Shown here: piece by piece, positions 23,045 to 36,788 of the stretch | How the letters are laid out: every line of letters starts with the position of its first letter | Position numbering within the stretch: position 1 is the first letter of the stretch | Source of the DNA: Paramarasmius palmivorus | Taxonomy: Eukaryota; Basidiomycota; Agaricomycetes; Agaricales; Marasmiaceae | Reading direction: 5' to 3' | NCBI GenBank assembly: GCA_037176845.1 | Contig: JAYKXP010000076.1 | Location: 186,001-250,000 of the forward strand | DNA: 64,000 nt | The notes under the pieces: generated by a model | What the model saw: only the letters and a program-made list of their open reading frames with translations | Told to the model about the DNA's origin: nothing | Database searches by the model: none | Program-made: the position numbers and the translations under genes

Positions 23045-25290
23045 AGGAAGTCATCACCGCTGAAAACTTTACCTCTTCCAGATACCCTGCTTCGGTAGTC
23101 AATGATGTCGATAGGGATGCGAAGTTCAAGACTCTAGATGCGGATCTGGAGGATGTCTGCGTTGGGCCAGTTGACCCCAAGATGTTTTGTAGAGTCCTAC
23201 TATGGCGAGACATGAACAGGCCCTCGTTCTCCGGCACACTCCGGAAGGCATTTACGCAGATGTGCCCTCTAAACCGGGGAAAGATTGGGAAAAGAAAGGC
23301 AAATGGAACAGGAAGAGGAAGGGAAACAGAGGAAAGGCGAAGGGGAGCTGGCGAAGACCCAGGAAGCGGATCTGTATGCCCTTCTTGTACGTTCGATGAT
23401 CTTCTGACGCTTCTGTTATACTCATAGTGTATGAGCAGGCGCATGCTATCAGCCCCTACTGTCCTAATCTCAACATTGCCGTCACAGGGTATCATGAGAA
23501 GGAGTTGGCTACATACATTGCCGGCGAGATACGTCCAGACATTACTCCGTACCCCAAAGACCAGACAACCCACGGACATCTCGGTTTCCCGAACTTCACA
23601 TCAAGATGAAGCTTGACGAGGTCTCTGACCCCTTCGACGACATCACCTCCTTTATCCGAGCATCAGAAGAAGCCCAACTCGAGGCCAACTAGCCTCCTAC
23701 GCTGGAACTCAATTGGTCTCCTGTATGGGCTACTGCAGCATCGGCAAGGCTCTTACGTTGGGATCGAGGTGGTGTGGTATTCACCAAGAAATTCAACTAC
23801 ATTAAGGAGCCTTGGCTCGTTGAACTCCTTTGGAAGTTCAACCACGCAGACGCGGAGACGCGGGGTTATGATGAGTCTGTTACAGTCCCCGGAGAGGAAG
23901 AAGCTGTTCACGTCGAGCGGGCCAAGATGGGACTAGGACTGGCTGCCGATTCGATGGTCTATGAGGTCAAGGAGAACTACGGCGTTAGTCTTGCCACCAA
24001 GTCTTCTCTGTTCCCTGTAGGCTGTTGGTCGCTACACAAGAGGCTTCGAAGTCGTCGACGAAACAGGGAAGGTCTATTCGAAGGATGCATGCAGAATCAT
24101 GGTATCAGACTACTTGGAGGAACCATAAGTGTCCAGTTCGTTGGAGGGTATTCAACGTATTTCCGTTGTTCCAGTGGCTGGAGATGCCGCAGGAAAGTGG
24201 CAGAAGACAGTCAGTCACGAATGGCTCTCGGAGGTGCTTGGTGCCAACGTTCGGGTACACCAGCACTACTTCTCAAGGAGGTCGGCATCCCCCTGATTCA
24301 GTTCAGTGACACCAGACAGTTGATGAGGGATGCATTAGAAGGTATAGCGAGTATCATACAACGTTCTCAATTCATCTGACGATTTTGCTCTGTAGCATAT
24401 GCTGATGTATATGAAAAGGATACGCTCCACCGCGACATCGGTACCGGAAACATTCTTATCAACCCCAAGGCCCCCAAGGAAGGCGGTCTCCTCGTCGACT
24501 GGGAGTTTGCCTGGTGCATCAACAATGCTGGTGCACATATTGTGGAGCGTACGGTAAGTCTTGATTATTGCTACGCCAACATGAGCTGATAGTCATCACT
24601 TAGGGTACCTAGCAGTTCATATCAGTTCATCTCCTCTTGAACACCCCTGGGTTCATGTCACACACCCTACTCGACGACCTCGAGTCATTCTTTCATGTTC
24701 TATGCTTGTTCGTTGTGAACACGGGCTCCAAACTGAGGACCTCCAAAGCCACCTACGTGCAGTGTATGGTTCTTGGCAACTTGTTGACGAGGGGACCGTA
24801 GAGAAGGGAGAGGTGGTTGGGGGTAGAGGCAAAAAAAATTGCTCTTATGTCGCAGTTCATGGGGACAGAGGCCGAACTGCATGGGTGATCGTTGCTCTCG
24901 AGGCGGCTTTCGCTACTCGGTGTAGGAAGCCGCCAACGCAGGCGCAAAGAGCCGCCTTTCAGGAGATGGTCGAAAAATACAAGCCTATACTTGAAGACCT
25001 CGTAAATCTCAACCCGTTGGTCTTCGTCAACGACGTCAGTATGGAGAAACTCGAACCAGGTTCACCTCAATGGATGTTGGACCTGTTCAGCAAGGCTCTC
25101 GAAGATCCACGAGGCTTGATAGGCAAACCCGTCCATCGATCCTTTCTTACGACGAGCCATGATCGTGTCCAGGCAACAGTTCATGTGATGTCTGATCGTG
25201 TCGTTGCGAGACCCTAAATCACCGAAACGCGAGGAGAAAAAGGTTCAGGAAGCACCTCGTGCTTTCTGGCGGAAGAAGGCTCGTCATTAG
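23045..25290 (+). pseudogene. FunK1 kinase pseudogene
   Basis: Full-length but broken relative of the gene at 17.5-19.9 kb. Pieces appear in the right order in changing frames: FKTLDADLEDVCVGPVDPKM, a frameshift, CPNLNIAVTGYHEKEL, EVSDPFDD, a stop, ARLLRWDRGGVVFTKKFNY, GYDESVTV, several shifts through the middle, KEVGIPLIQFSD, HRDIGTGNIL, LLVDWEFAW, TLLDDLESFFHVLC, another shift, FVRCEHGL, WMLDLFSKALEDPRGL and a basic tail ending at a stop at 25288-25290. At least five frameshifts or stops are not explained by introns. Catalytic-loop and DWE motifs survive, so decay may be fairly recent. No single product can be made. Confidence 0.8.
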
Positions 25291-25539
25291 TGCACTGCAT
25301 ATTTTTAGCGCTTGGTTCCGAGCCTTAGCAATCTTATTGATATCATGATGTGCATGTATAATGTGTAACGCGCCTGGAAGTCATGATGGCAGTCACGATG
25401 GAAAGAGCTCCTTGGGAGCCCTTAAGACCACTAGTCGATCGCTCCGTAGTGGTAGCGTTTATATACGTCCTATTAGCCATGATATTTGAGGTCGCGATCT
25501 ATACACAGGGGAAGCGGAACAGGCAGGAGAGTAATCCTC
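25291..25539. other. Spacer between two pseudogenes
   Basis: About 250 bases separating the convergent 3' ends of the FunK1 pseudogene (plus) and the EF-hand pseudogene (minus). Nothing recognised. Confidence 0.4.
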
Positions 25540-27440
25540 ATCTAATACATAGAACTATTAGCGGCGCGTTGTTCCAGAGCTGCAAGGCACTTACGTCCGA
25601 AGTACCTTCCAGAGTGCTGTCCGCTGACGCCATAATATCCGTCTTCGTCGCTCCCTTCTTCATTCCGGCAATTGATAGACCGCCTACGGCGACTAGTTTT
25701 GTAGGCTTGCCTAGTATCACCGACGATGATAATTGCGCTGGGGATTATCGGCAGGAGGAATTGCACCATGGCTGTAAGACGTTTCACAGACTCCTGAAAG
25801 TCCGATACCAGCGCGACTGGGTGGCCTATTGCGTTGCGTCATTTGGTTCTAAGCTCGAATGAATGTCAGATATACGTACCCCAGAAGTGTTGTCACCCTC
25901 TTTAGGCACATCCTCTTCCAGCGATTCCTCGAGTGCTTCAAGCCGAGCGATAATTTTACTATTTGATCCCTTGGTACACTAGAGATGTTGTTACCATTGA
26001 ACATCCAAAGGAGCTTTACTGAGTCACACCGCTTCATAGTATCTGGTGAAAGTCCGCCGAAACTGTTGACATGCAAATGGGGTTTCTGTACGTGCCAGCC
26101 CCAAAGCGAGTTCTTCGTTTGTGTGTGGCATCCGAACAGTAACACCTTTAACGTAAAGGATAAAGCACATGTAGAACCATTCGTCACGCGTTGTCCAGCA
26201 GCAGATTCATCTTTCTCCCAGAAGCTGTGCAGTTGGCTTTGCAATACTTCGAGCATAATTCATGGACCACTATCAGGCGATCAGTTCAGTAAGCACTGGA
26301 CTATATCGCATGAGCAACTCACCAGCTCAACGCGCAAACCAAACCTCGGAGCAAGGCCGTCCAGACTCTATCACTAATACCATCATCGCCAGTGACCTCA
26401 CGGAACTGGCAGTGCCTGAATGCTAAGACCATATTCTGCAGTCAATTTCTCCATCTCCTCATGATTGTAAGGAACATTCCCCGTGAAGGCTTCACGGCAC
26501 CCGGTGACCATAGACCAGTGCGTAATATTGATAAGAGCATTCAGCACACGAAGGTATGCTTGAATAGCCGCTGTGACGTCTTCATGGGTGTGGCCTGCGC
26601 CGCGAGAGTAACCTCTTCGAACTCTGAGACGAGTTCAGCAATATTAAAGGACGTGCCGTTGGTTTATCATGGTGACCTTTTGAAACCAGGGTATGGTATG
26701 GAGGCTCCGACATACTTGTACACTGATACCTGCCATCTGAGGGCCCGGCTACACCTCAAAAGTTAGATCTTGAGCTGCGATTTCTGAGACAATGCAAAGA
26801 GTTCCGGAACGCAGGCTCGGGCTTCAAATAATTGTTGAAATCCGGAGAGACATATCCGTGTCCGTCGTCATCGGTAGCATCACCAGTGGCAGGATAAGGG
26901 TCAGCTCTCTGCCGCTTCATTATGAGGAATTAGTCACTTACACATAAGAGAACACCGAGTATCCAGTTGTCTCTCAGAAAGTGCTCATTCTCGTCTTGTT
27001 CCACAAAGGTATTCTGAAGATCATGTCCACCGGTTTTTGAAGCAGAGGATTTCCAGCCGGAAAGTTAGAGAAACCTTCATAACTGAGGGTAGAAACCGAC
27101 TCACTCTGCCGAGACGCCTGTGACTGAAAAGTATTAGTGACCTTTCAGACTCGAGGCAGTTCGTGCACATACCAAGGTCCTGCATCACATTGTTTATTTC
27201 TCGCCTCAAATGTCTTCCGTATCGGCCTGTTCCAGATACCCGACAAGGAATATCGTATGCGTGGGTCATCCCGGATATGGCTGTAGGCTGGGGCTTCAGT
27301 CAGCCCGATTCAAACGGTACAAGGAGACGAGGACGAACACTGCTCGGAATAGGAGATGCGGCTCGCGAGATCCGGAAGGTATCGAGAGAGACGCCTGCAA
27401 GAAGTGAGCCAAAGACCCAATCATCCTGGAAGAGGTGACG
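25540..27440 (-). pseudogene. Degenerate copy of the EF-hand protein gene
   Basis: The minus strand follows the gene at 3.98-7.37 kb through exons and introns alike. In order from the 5' side: LEQADTED followed by a stop, INNVMQDLGM, the same intron (TGCACGAACTGCCTCGAGTC), then a junction at about 27063/27064 where sequence equivalent to 4759-5700 of the parent (about 940 bases) is missing. After that come NTFVEQDENEHFLRDNW, the EF-hand region (DATDDDGHGYVS), LEVLQSQLH, FYMCFTLK-like sequence, and the tail with VKRLTAMVQFLL. Many small indels and stops break the frame. Homology is clear down to about 25540, where the acidic tail ends. Because introns are kept, this arose by DNA duplication, not retroposition. 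Confidence 0.8.
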
Positions 27441-27639
27441 TTACCAGCCCCACCCGTCTCCGGTTTCCGATAAGACATGGGGTTGTTATATGTTCATGTT
27501 GTTGTTGCGAGGTTTCTTGCTGCAGCTTGGCTGCAGCTGAGCTGGTTGTGTATTCGTCTTTTGATGTGCTCAATGGCCGAGTCCGGTAAACCAGCCTGAG
27601 GACTCGGAGTCTGCTGACACGCATGAGAAGGTTTAGAAA

Positions 27640-27949
27640 GGAAACATACCCGTTTGTCCAGTGCCCCCTGCTCGAGTATCAGATACTCAGCTTGCCACCG
27701 GCCCTTTCAGCATCATTTCACAGCTCCATCAACATCCATAACATCTGATCGCCTGCACTGAATTAAAGGGACTAAGACTTCACATACACCAATGACCCAG
27801 TCCAAATAGCTCATACCGATCATGCGGATTGCTTGTAATGCTGCATGGCCATGTTGGAAGTCGATACAGAGAGTTTGCTTGTGACGTGCTCTGAGACGCG
27901 AAAGGGGAAGCCCAAAAGTTTTTGCACGTGTGGGAACATGGCCTGCCAT
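27640..27949 (-). pseudogene. Second copy (5' half) of the unrecognised gene
   Basis: The ATG at 27949 opens MAGHVPTRAK, matching MADPVPTPAK of the 21.7-22.9 kb copy. It continues through CIDFQHGHAALQAIRMIGMS (compare SFDFQYATDNEISSQSLRMM), LDWVIG and, after a short gap, a segment matching AEYLILEQGA against ADYAILEEEA with a one-base shift. The later exons of copy 1 are not found downstream. The first exon is open here, while copy 1 has a stop in it. Function unknown. Confidence 0.4.
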
Positions 27950-29802
27950 ATCGGGCGAAGGAGTGACGTGATTCCACTCTTCTTTCCGACCACCGACTGT
28001 GGGTTTTCCTTTGACATCCAAACTTTGCCCGTTGCAACAAAATTCACTCTTGTCATCCCTCTCTCTTCCACTGAGCACTCGCGCTCTGTCAGTTCGATGA
28101 CAGATTTAAAACCCCGAGTCAATTCAACGCGGTTGGACCTCAGGCCGTTCGACACTGAAAGAGAAGGCCATTTTCGCCAGGCGGTCAAAACATGCGGAGG
28201 ATGGGCCGAAGCGGTGGGTTTTGGATAATTTCACGGTTCTATTACTTTCTTCCTAAGGATTACGATACTGGAAATCATTATGATGGTCACTCGTTTGACA
28301 ACTTGCCTGTAACCCAACGGTGATCAGGAAAGAAGAAAATATGTATCACTCGTCAAATTTCATGCGAAACAAAGCAGTTGTCAATTGGCGTCTCATCTTT
28401 GGGCCATCTGCCCTACAAGGCCTCTGTTCCGACCTCCGATTTAAAACCGCTGCAAATGTCATCAGCGACAGAAACGACACGAGGAAGACGAAAACTGATT
28501 CCCCCGAATGGCCACTCTTGATGAACTGGAAATTTTTGTAGTCCCCCGAAAGCTTCGGAAGCTGTCACTCCAGAAGTACAGCGACGACTCTGTGAAGATA
28601 CGACGACGGTGGCGCCGTTTGCTTACATGGCTCCGTGATGTCTGCTCGGTTTCATGCTCATGTGTGTTGTGCGGTAGGTACAAACTAATGCAGTTACTAT
28701 TCAGGTTGATCAAGAAGCCTGTACCGTCGTAACTAGGTAGTTTCGCTACGAAGGCCCATCTATCCTCGAATTTATGTAGTGGTTCAGTCTTGCTCCGAAC
28801 AATGCGACTGCGTAATCATATTCGGCTTGCCTCAATGGGAGAGTTTGCCCTAGAAGCGAGCAACAAACGTAGGCGCAACATGAATGAGGACGATCTTTTG
28901 ACCAGTAAGCATATTTCTCAACGACTCGTCAAGACAGGAGGTCGATCCATTCCCACATGTGTAAATAATTTATATGTCTCTTCCTTCTTACCATTATACA
29001 AATCCTCATTGTTCTATGGTTTCCTTGACCCATTCGTATTCGTTGTAAACAGGCTCATGCATATGGAGGCACTGGAGTAGTTCATATGCATATCCAACAA
29101 TGGCCATCATTCTCTACGTTGCAATTAACCTGATCGGAAAGCCAGGCCTCTGTTGTGAAGGTCGAGCTGTCATTTTGACCTCGGTGACGGTGAAAGAGTA
29201 GCAACTACTATATCTCTCAGGGAAGGCAATACCAGAGACCTGAACGACGCAAGCAAAGAGCACCTTCCGAAGCTGCTAAATCTGAACTCACTGCCAATAT
29301 TCGAAGTTCCGAGAAACAATACAAACACGGGAAGATAGTTCCTAAGCTGCAGATCCTACAGGCTAACCCATCAACTAAATAAAATCATGCGCCTGCAGGA
29401 GACTAGCACCAATCAAAAAGTCGGTGCGATCTAGTCTCAGTTCGTTTGCCTTCGTGATAGTCGACGACGATATGGACCCATGATTTTGATGGGTGCAGTT
29501 GAGTCTCGACAACAGTCTCCAAGCAGAGTCGTTTCTTTGCTCAGTGCTAGAATGTCTGTCCTGCGTCCCGCTGATAGCAGATTGTTTGTTGTGGTAACAT
29601 TCACTATAGTTAGGCAGCCCTGAATGACGGGAAGGTGTCGTAGCGGAGCTCGTCCCGGCAGCTTGAGAAGGAAAGGACAAGGAAAGGACGTTAATAGCCA
29701 GGTTTACATGCCACAATGATGATCCTAGCGGTGGTCATTTGTAGCGAAGAGTGCGAGATATGCTCCGTGCGCCGTTTCAAACTGTAATGTTTCAGCGTGA
29801 AG

Positions 29803-29822
29803 TGGCGGGGTGAGGCGGGATT
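29803..29822 (+). repeat. 20-base direct repeat, unit 1
   Basis: TGGCGGGGTGAGGCGGGATT, identical to unit 2 at 30269-30288. Flanks are only loosely alike. Confidence 0.6.
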
Positions 29823-30268
29823 ACCACGAGGGGTAACAACTAGGCAACGACGCCGGGTGTCGAATGTTGAACCTGTAGCGGAAGAATATCAGAGTATAGC
29901 GATCAGGACAGAAGAGCAGCAATGCTAGTAGTAGCCACCGAGGCGTTGAAACTGGGAAGACCACCTTTTCCACCTCAGAACGGCCAAAACCCTATACCAG
30001 AGAGGTCAACAAACTAGTAGCCGTGACATCTGAAATTGCAACTCGTTCAGAGTTCAATCTGTTGATACATACCTTCATTAAAACGGGGCTTCCGTAAAGA
30101 TTGATGAAAAGATCTTCAGGTATCGCGAGGTGGTATGGATCTGAAGGTGTATCAATCAGAGGAGGGAGCGTGTAAATTTACCGGTGGCAACTCACAAACC
30201 GAAGAGCAGCTTGAAAGCAGTCGCAGAGCGTACCTAGTGAAACGCCATCAGCTATGACGCGGGGTAAC

Positions 30269-30288
30269 TGGCGGGGTGAGGCGGGATT
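30269..30288 (+). repeat. 20-base direct repeat, unit 2
   Basis: Second exact copy of the GC-rich 20-mer, 466 bases from the first, same orientation. A GGGGTAACT motif lies just before it, and GGGGTAAC just after unit 1. Confidence 0.6.
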
Positions 30289-31607
30289 GCCTGAAGGGTT
30301 GATAAATTGTAACAAGGAACAATGAAACGGCAGCAGGAGGCGGCGCAGGGTGCTTCCTGGTGCTTCGTGTATGATGTTTATCTGTACCGTTGCAAATCCC
30401 AGAGACAGGACTGCCTAGGACCAGCATTGTGACCAGTGTACCCGTATTGAATCGGACGGCAAGGATCGGTTTGTATGAGAGAGACCTGGAAATTATGATT
30501 CAATCGGTCTTTTGATACTACCCCGGCCAAGACGGATTGCTCTCGAAACCGAAACCGAGCGACAACTTCGACCAAATGAGATCATAATCACTGAACACTG
30601 TGAAGAGCCTCGAAATAACGCGGGAGATCTGTACAACCCTTGCATGATTAGACCATCAATGCTAAGGCGACCCTTTTGCTATATCAAATGAAATCACGGA
30701 CGAACCAGGTCGAATGGCCTGAAGAGGAATAGTGTTTCAACGGACGCCTACATGGCGTACTCTAAAACCTTCCCTTTCTTGGGCGTCTTAGGTCCAAGCA
30801 TAGCATTGGCAGGGTGCCAGTCGCCTGTAGCCGGCATAGATAAAACCTTGCAATTGATGGACATTATCTGTACATGAGAGCTATCAAATTGGAGTGGGTG
30901 TCATTTAAAGTAGTGTTGTGCCTTCACCTTGTCAATGTCACGTCCGTCGTGTAGCATGCGACATTCACCATCACGTTAGCTTACCGGGTGCCCTGACTGA
31001 CAGGGAAGAGTTGTAAATACCGAAGATGGTCAAGTAAAATGGGCCAACGTCCTCTATGAAATTGAACAAGTTAGAATGGTATTATCATGGCTGGAAGAAT
31101 GCTTGTAGTTAGTAGGATGCGCAGGTAGCTCATCCACTGTTCACAAGATGTGAGCTATGAATCGGGATTTCGAGAGTGGCTGGCCATTATCAAGCAGGAG
31201 CAAGTGTGGACACTACAACGTCACTTCACTAGTCCGACATCTGACATCTGGGTCAGGTAGAACATACCCAGACCTTGGATGCACGACATACGGCGCTTGG
31301 TTCTGAACCGGGAGGCATCATGAGGTTCAAGCATACCAAGATACCGCCGAATGATTTGAAACGGTGTGCGACATAAATGATACATGGTACGCCATGTCAG
31401 TTTCGCCAGGCAGGGATGGCAGAGGGCGAGACATGCTAACCCTAGTGATAATGACAATCGAGTCGAGGCGCTCGGAAACGCGCGATTCATCGGGTTTAGT
31501 TTTAGGCTTTAGCCCGAAAGTTGTGGGACGAACTGTCTGGGATGGGACAGGAAGCGTTTCCTGAAAACTGGTATTTTCATTCTGTACGAAATGATGCGTC
31601 TATGGCA

Positions 31608-31938
31608 TTACACAACTGCCTGCTTCTTGGGTTTATCACCTAGTTCTGGGTTGAGAGTGATCTACAAGGTGGTCAGCGAGGTGGTTTACGAGGGACAATG
31701 CATAAAGGGCCACATACCTGTTCACCACCCTTTCCATCCTGCCACTGCTGGTATCTCAGCGCGGTAAGGCCTCTCTTTTCGGCAGCAAGACGTTGAGATT
31801 CCTTTAAGGAAGAGCGAACTGCATTGGCAGTTATCTGACTGTATTTGTTGAACCTATTAGAGAAAATTTGAGCATGAGTGGCCAGAGAGAAAGGAGTTTG
31901 ACAAACGTGAAGACGCTGCGCCAGGTAGCACTGCTCAT
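31608..31938 (-). CDS. ATP15: ATP synthase subunit epsilon, mitochondrial F1
   Basis: Three exons give a 73-residue protein: MSSATWRSVFT, then FNKYSQITANAVRSSLKESQ with RLAAEKRGLTALRYQQW, then a short last exon ITLNPELGDKPKKQAVV. The conserved W..S near the start, KYS.I...AVR..LK and the LRYQQW end of the long helix are hallmarks of the eukaryotic mitochondrial epsilon subunit, a small part of the F1 central stalk on the matrix side. Length fits the family (about 60-75). Introns have clean GT/AG ends, and the joins AC|G and CAG|ATC keep frame. A longer open frame upstream of the Met at 31938 is not part of the family. Divergent from the Rab gene with only 212 bases between start codons. Confidence 0.9.
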
Positions 31939-32150
31939 TGTGTACAGCGGTGAAGGATGATGGGTAGAAAAAGGTTTTGGCGTGAACGACGATGCCCACG
32001 ACGTGCTCCGAATGATTCCGTCCCAGGATCATGTGATATATTACCCGCCGCCGTCGGGCCTAACGATGACGATCAAGCTCGTATCCACACCTCCACAGCA
32101 ACCAGCTCTCAGATCTTAGACTCGATACTTAATCTCCACGAAGAGCAAGG
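31939..32150. promoter_or_regulatory. Shared divergent promoter region
   Basis: 212 bases between the ATP synthase epsilon ATG (minus) and the Rab GTPase ATG (plus). Both core promoters must lie here or in the 5' UTRs. No clear TATA box seen, as is common for housekeeping genes. Confidence 0.4.
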
Positions 32151-33608
<1,458 letters not shown>

Positions 33609-36600
33609 CTATCTTGGTTCTCCGCCTACTATCTGCTACCTCTCAGACAACCATCCCTTCTTTTGCCATGTGGATATACCCCAACATATCATTATTACCG
33701 TAATACTCCGGCTGAACCAAGTTCATCGATTCTGTATGTGCTAGTCTCGCCCCGTTGTGATGGTGCCCTGGCTGACTCCATTGTTCTGTTCATCTTTCCG
33801 CCTTCCGTTTCTGTTTATTATGATCGGCATGTGTGTGGCCCCGCTGGAATACATGCTGCTTTGGCATTAATACAAACTCCTTGCCGCTCTTCTCCGCTTC
33901 TTTCCTTCCCGCATTTGGTCAATATGTTCCGCCTCCAGACTAGCCCTTCGGGAGGAGATCAACACACGACAGCAGCCCACATTCTCACGACACCGACCAG
34001 CTGAGCTGTGGTTACAACTCGACCTGAACAGTCTGAACAGTGGAGCATCATGGTGATAGACAGTGGTGGGATATCATCAGGTTGAAGCTGTTCAGGGAAG
34101 ATTGTTTAGTGTTCGCCGATCATTGTGGGACTGTTCCTTGGCCATGCGTTCACACCCCTTTATGACTTCACGTTCCTTGCACGCTTTCTCCTTCATCGTC
34201 CTTTGATTTGATTTGACTTGGTGTATGAATAGATAGATTTAGGGTACCAACATATTCTCATAGACGTTTTGTATGTATGATGTACCAATATAACTTCAAC
34301 TGGTTATTCTTATTATATGAAACATTTAGGTACTTGTGGTCCACATCTGTATCTCTGCGGCTCAGAATTGAGCCTTGACGAACGTACTATTTGTCTGGGC
34401 TAATCTGAGCAGTGCGAAAAGAACGGATGTTGGGAACTGTCGCAAATGTCATAAACCTAAATAAAAGTTGTATGATTGCCCACCAAGAACAGAATCCACG
34501 CCGTATTTCCGAGTTCCGCATCTTCAAAGTGGCGATACTAAGAATGTTGCGGCTCCTTGAAGCTTAATCCGCATTCATCCCGTAGACCCTTGAAAGGATG
34601 GGCAGCCTAAGCAGTCCTCGCCCTTCCTCGCCCTTGGTATATTCATATCATAGAGATGTCACCCTTAGCTTGGAAGTCGAGGTTTGAAATAGGAAAAATT
34701 TCGCTCGATGGATCATGATCACCCTGCCGGCTGCCGACGTCGCGGTCAGATGTAAGTCACCGGCTGAAGTACGCTAAGAGTCGTTTGATTTGGAAAGTTG
34801 CTGAATACCTGTTCCAGCAACACTTGAACAAAGGTAGCGCCACGCGTGAGTAAGGGGTCGGGTATACGAATTGCAAACCAGGCCCTCGAAAAGGGTCGAC
34901 GTTGGTTCGAAACACGATGGCAAACGGTACCGCGTCCCAATTTTATGAGAGATAATTGAAGATTCGGTGGCCAACGGGCAAACAGCGTTCGACGCCGCTG
35001 GTTTGAAGGTTTCTCGAGGCCCAAGTAGCAGGTATACTTCTACTGGAATGGGGGACGAGTCAATTCTACGGTTGTCATACGGTTTGTATGGGCGGAGAAG
35101 TCGAAAACAAACTCGGCTTTTGATGTACTTAGGGTGTGCGGTCCCAGTGGTCAGACAGAGCAGAGCAACGGCTGAAGATACTATTGAAGAAGCTACTCAC
35201 AGAACACAAGAGCCTACCGTGACACAACGACCTTCCTCTTGCGAATTAGAGTTTGATTGTTATCAATGGTTCCAAGTAAAGATGGGTGACGCCAACCAAG
35301 CCATTCGAGAGAGGTCTTCTACTTTGTAAGATTCAATACATCAAGCTTGAAGAGTCCATCTACCAAGAGAGGTTGTCCATGTGGAATGGATGAAATGCAG
35401 CACGGCCGTCTTGTTTCCGGTGGGAACAGGAAGTTTCGGGGAAGAAGTGGTCGTGTGCTGAAACGCCTAGTAGCCCGAGTAGGTAGCAGAACCTATCGAA
35501 GGCTATTTAGCGCAATAGAAATGCCCTCGGACCGCTCTTCTCGGGGCCTTGGGCTGAGAAGGATGCAAAATCGAATGATCCCCTGCCAACTTCCAGCTTG
35601 GGCAAAACTTTAAACCGCCGCCCATCGAATAGACGGTCGATGATAGACTGCAAGCAAATCGCAAATGCTATTTCGCTCGATTTGTACAGATAATTTTCTT
35701 AGAATCTCCCTCTGGATGTGAGAAGGGCATTGAATTTCATGCGTTCTGAAACGGCCGCGGTAGTCGCCTGAAACGGGGAATGGCGATGCTATTGGTATAG
35801 ATGACCACCGATACGTCGATATTTTGCTACTTGACGCGTTGACGTTGAGGTGGAGTTGTGAAGCGATGTCAAGTCGTGTTGAACTTGAGGCAAGGTCGAA
35901 TTGGCTATAGTGGCGGTTTACGACAAAGTACAAAGTTGGAGTGACGTAATTGCGGCCAATTTTGAGGAGCGTGAAGTGCACGGACCATTCCCACAGTCTA
36001 GTTCATCGAATCGCTATAATTCCTTGCTACCTCAAGGCCTCATGTACTCCAAGCGAAACATGCAATCATGAATACTATGGTTGCTCCTAAGATTCAACTC
36101 AAACTCAGAGCTTGAGAACCCGATCATTTAAACCGTTTTATAAGTATATATTTAAATTATTGCTTCAAATAGCAACCAAAATGTCCAAATAAATTGTCGA
36201 GGAGTCGAGAATGACCCATTGATATGTAAAGTTGTAGGGATCAAATGAGGATGCATGAGGTACGAGAAGCTGAAGAATCAGATTCATTGGTGATTCATGA
36301 TTAAAGCATACTACTATAGAGTGACTATCCATGATGGTAACGTTGATGAACGACTTGACCTTGTGAAAGAGCGATCGACGTTCAATGGAGTAATTATTTA
36401 TATACATAGTGTAAGATGTGGTCAATGTACATGATGCTGGAGTGAACTGTGAGAGAGAGAAACTGATGATGAAAGAAAACTGATGAATCATGATCGTCAA
36501 GTACCAGAATGCGAAAGGGAATAATGATAGACCCGAAAAACCAAAGCCAAGTCATCGTCCAACATGTACACGGAAATCGAAGTGGAGGAATGCAAATCCC

Positions 36601-36788
36601 CGGGCCCAGAGGAAAAGTTGGTGGTGGTATCAAGTGCTGCTGGTGGTATACGATGATATTGTATACAATTTTGGGAAGCGGCTTGACGCATTGTGTCGAA
36701 GACCCAATGCCGAAAAGAGCTTATATGCTGGAAATGGCACACGAGTTGGACTCATGAAGCCAATGTAGTTGCCTATGCCACTCAGACT
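33609..36788. other. Intergenic, no clear gene
   Basis: About 3.2 kb between the Rab and phosphatase genes (convergent). Frames at 34967-35613 (plus) and 35610-35981 (minus) show no recognisable family. AT-rich around 36120-36500. Probably includes the 3' UTRs of both genes. Confidence 0.4.

Larger units (their letters stand above)
27950..31607. other. Gene-poor stretch
   Basis: About 3.6 kb. Short frames on both strands (for example 28508-28732 and 28790-29080 plus) show no family motif. It contains an exact 20-base repeat at 29803-29822 and 30269-30288. It separates the duplicated accessory region from the housekeeping genes. Confidence 0.4.

Noticed and set aside
31673..32032. Longer ATP synthase epsilon model starting at an upstream Met
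   Set aside because: The upstream residues are unlike the family, and the three-exon model with MSSATWRSVF gives the exact conserved N-terminus.
36120..36500. AT-rich stretch as a possible origin or centromere-like element
   Set aside because: Short, moderate bias and no repeat structure; fits intergenic DNA.
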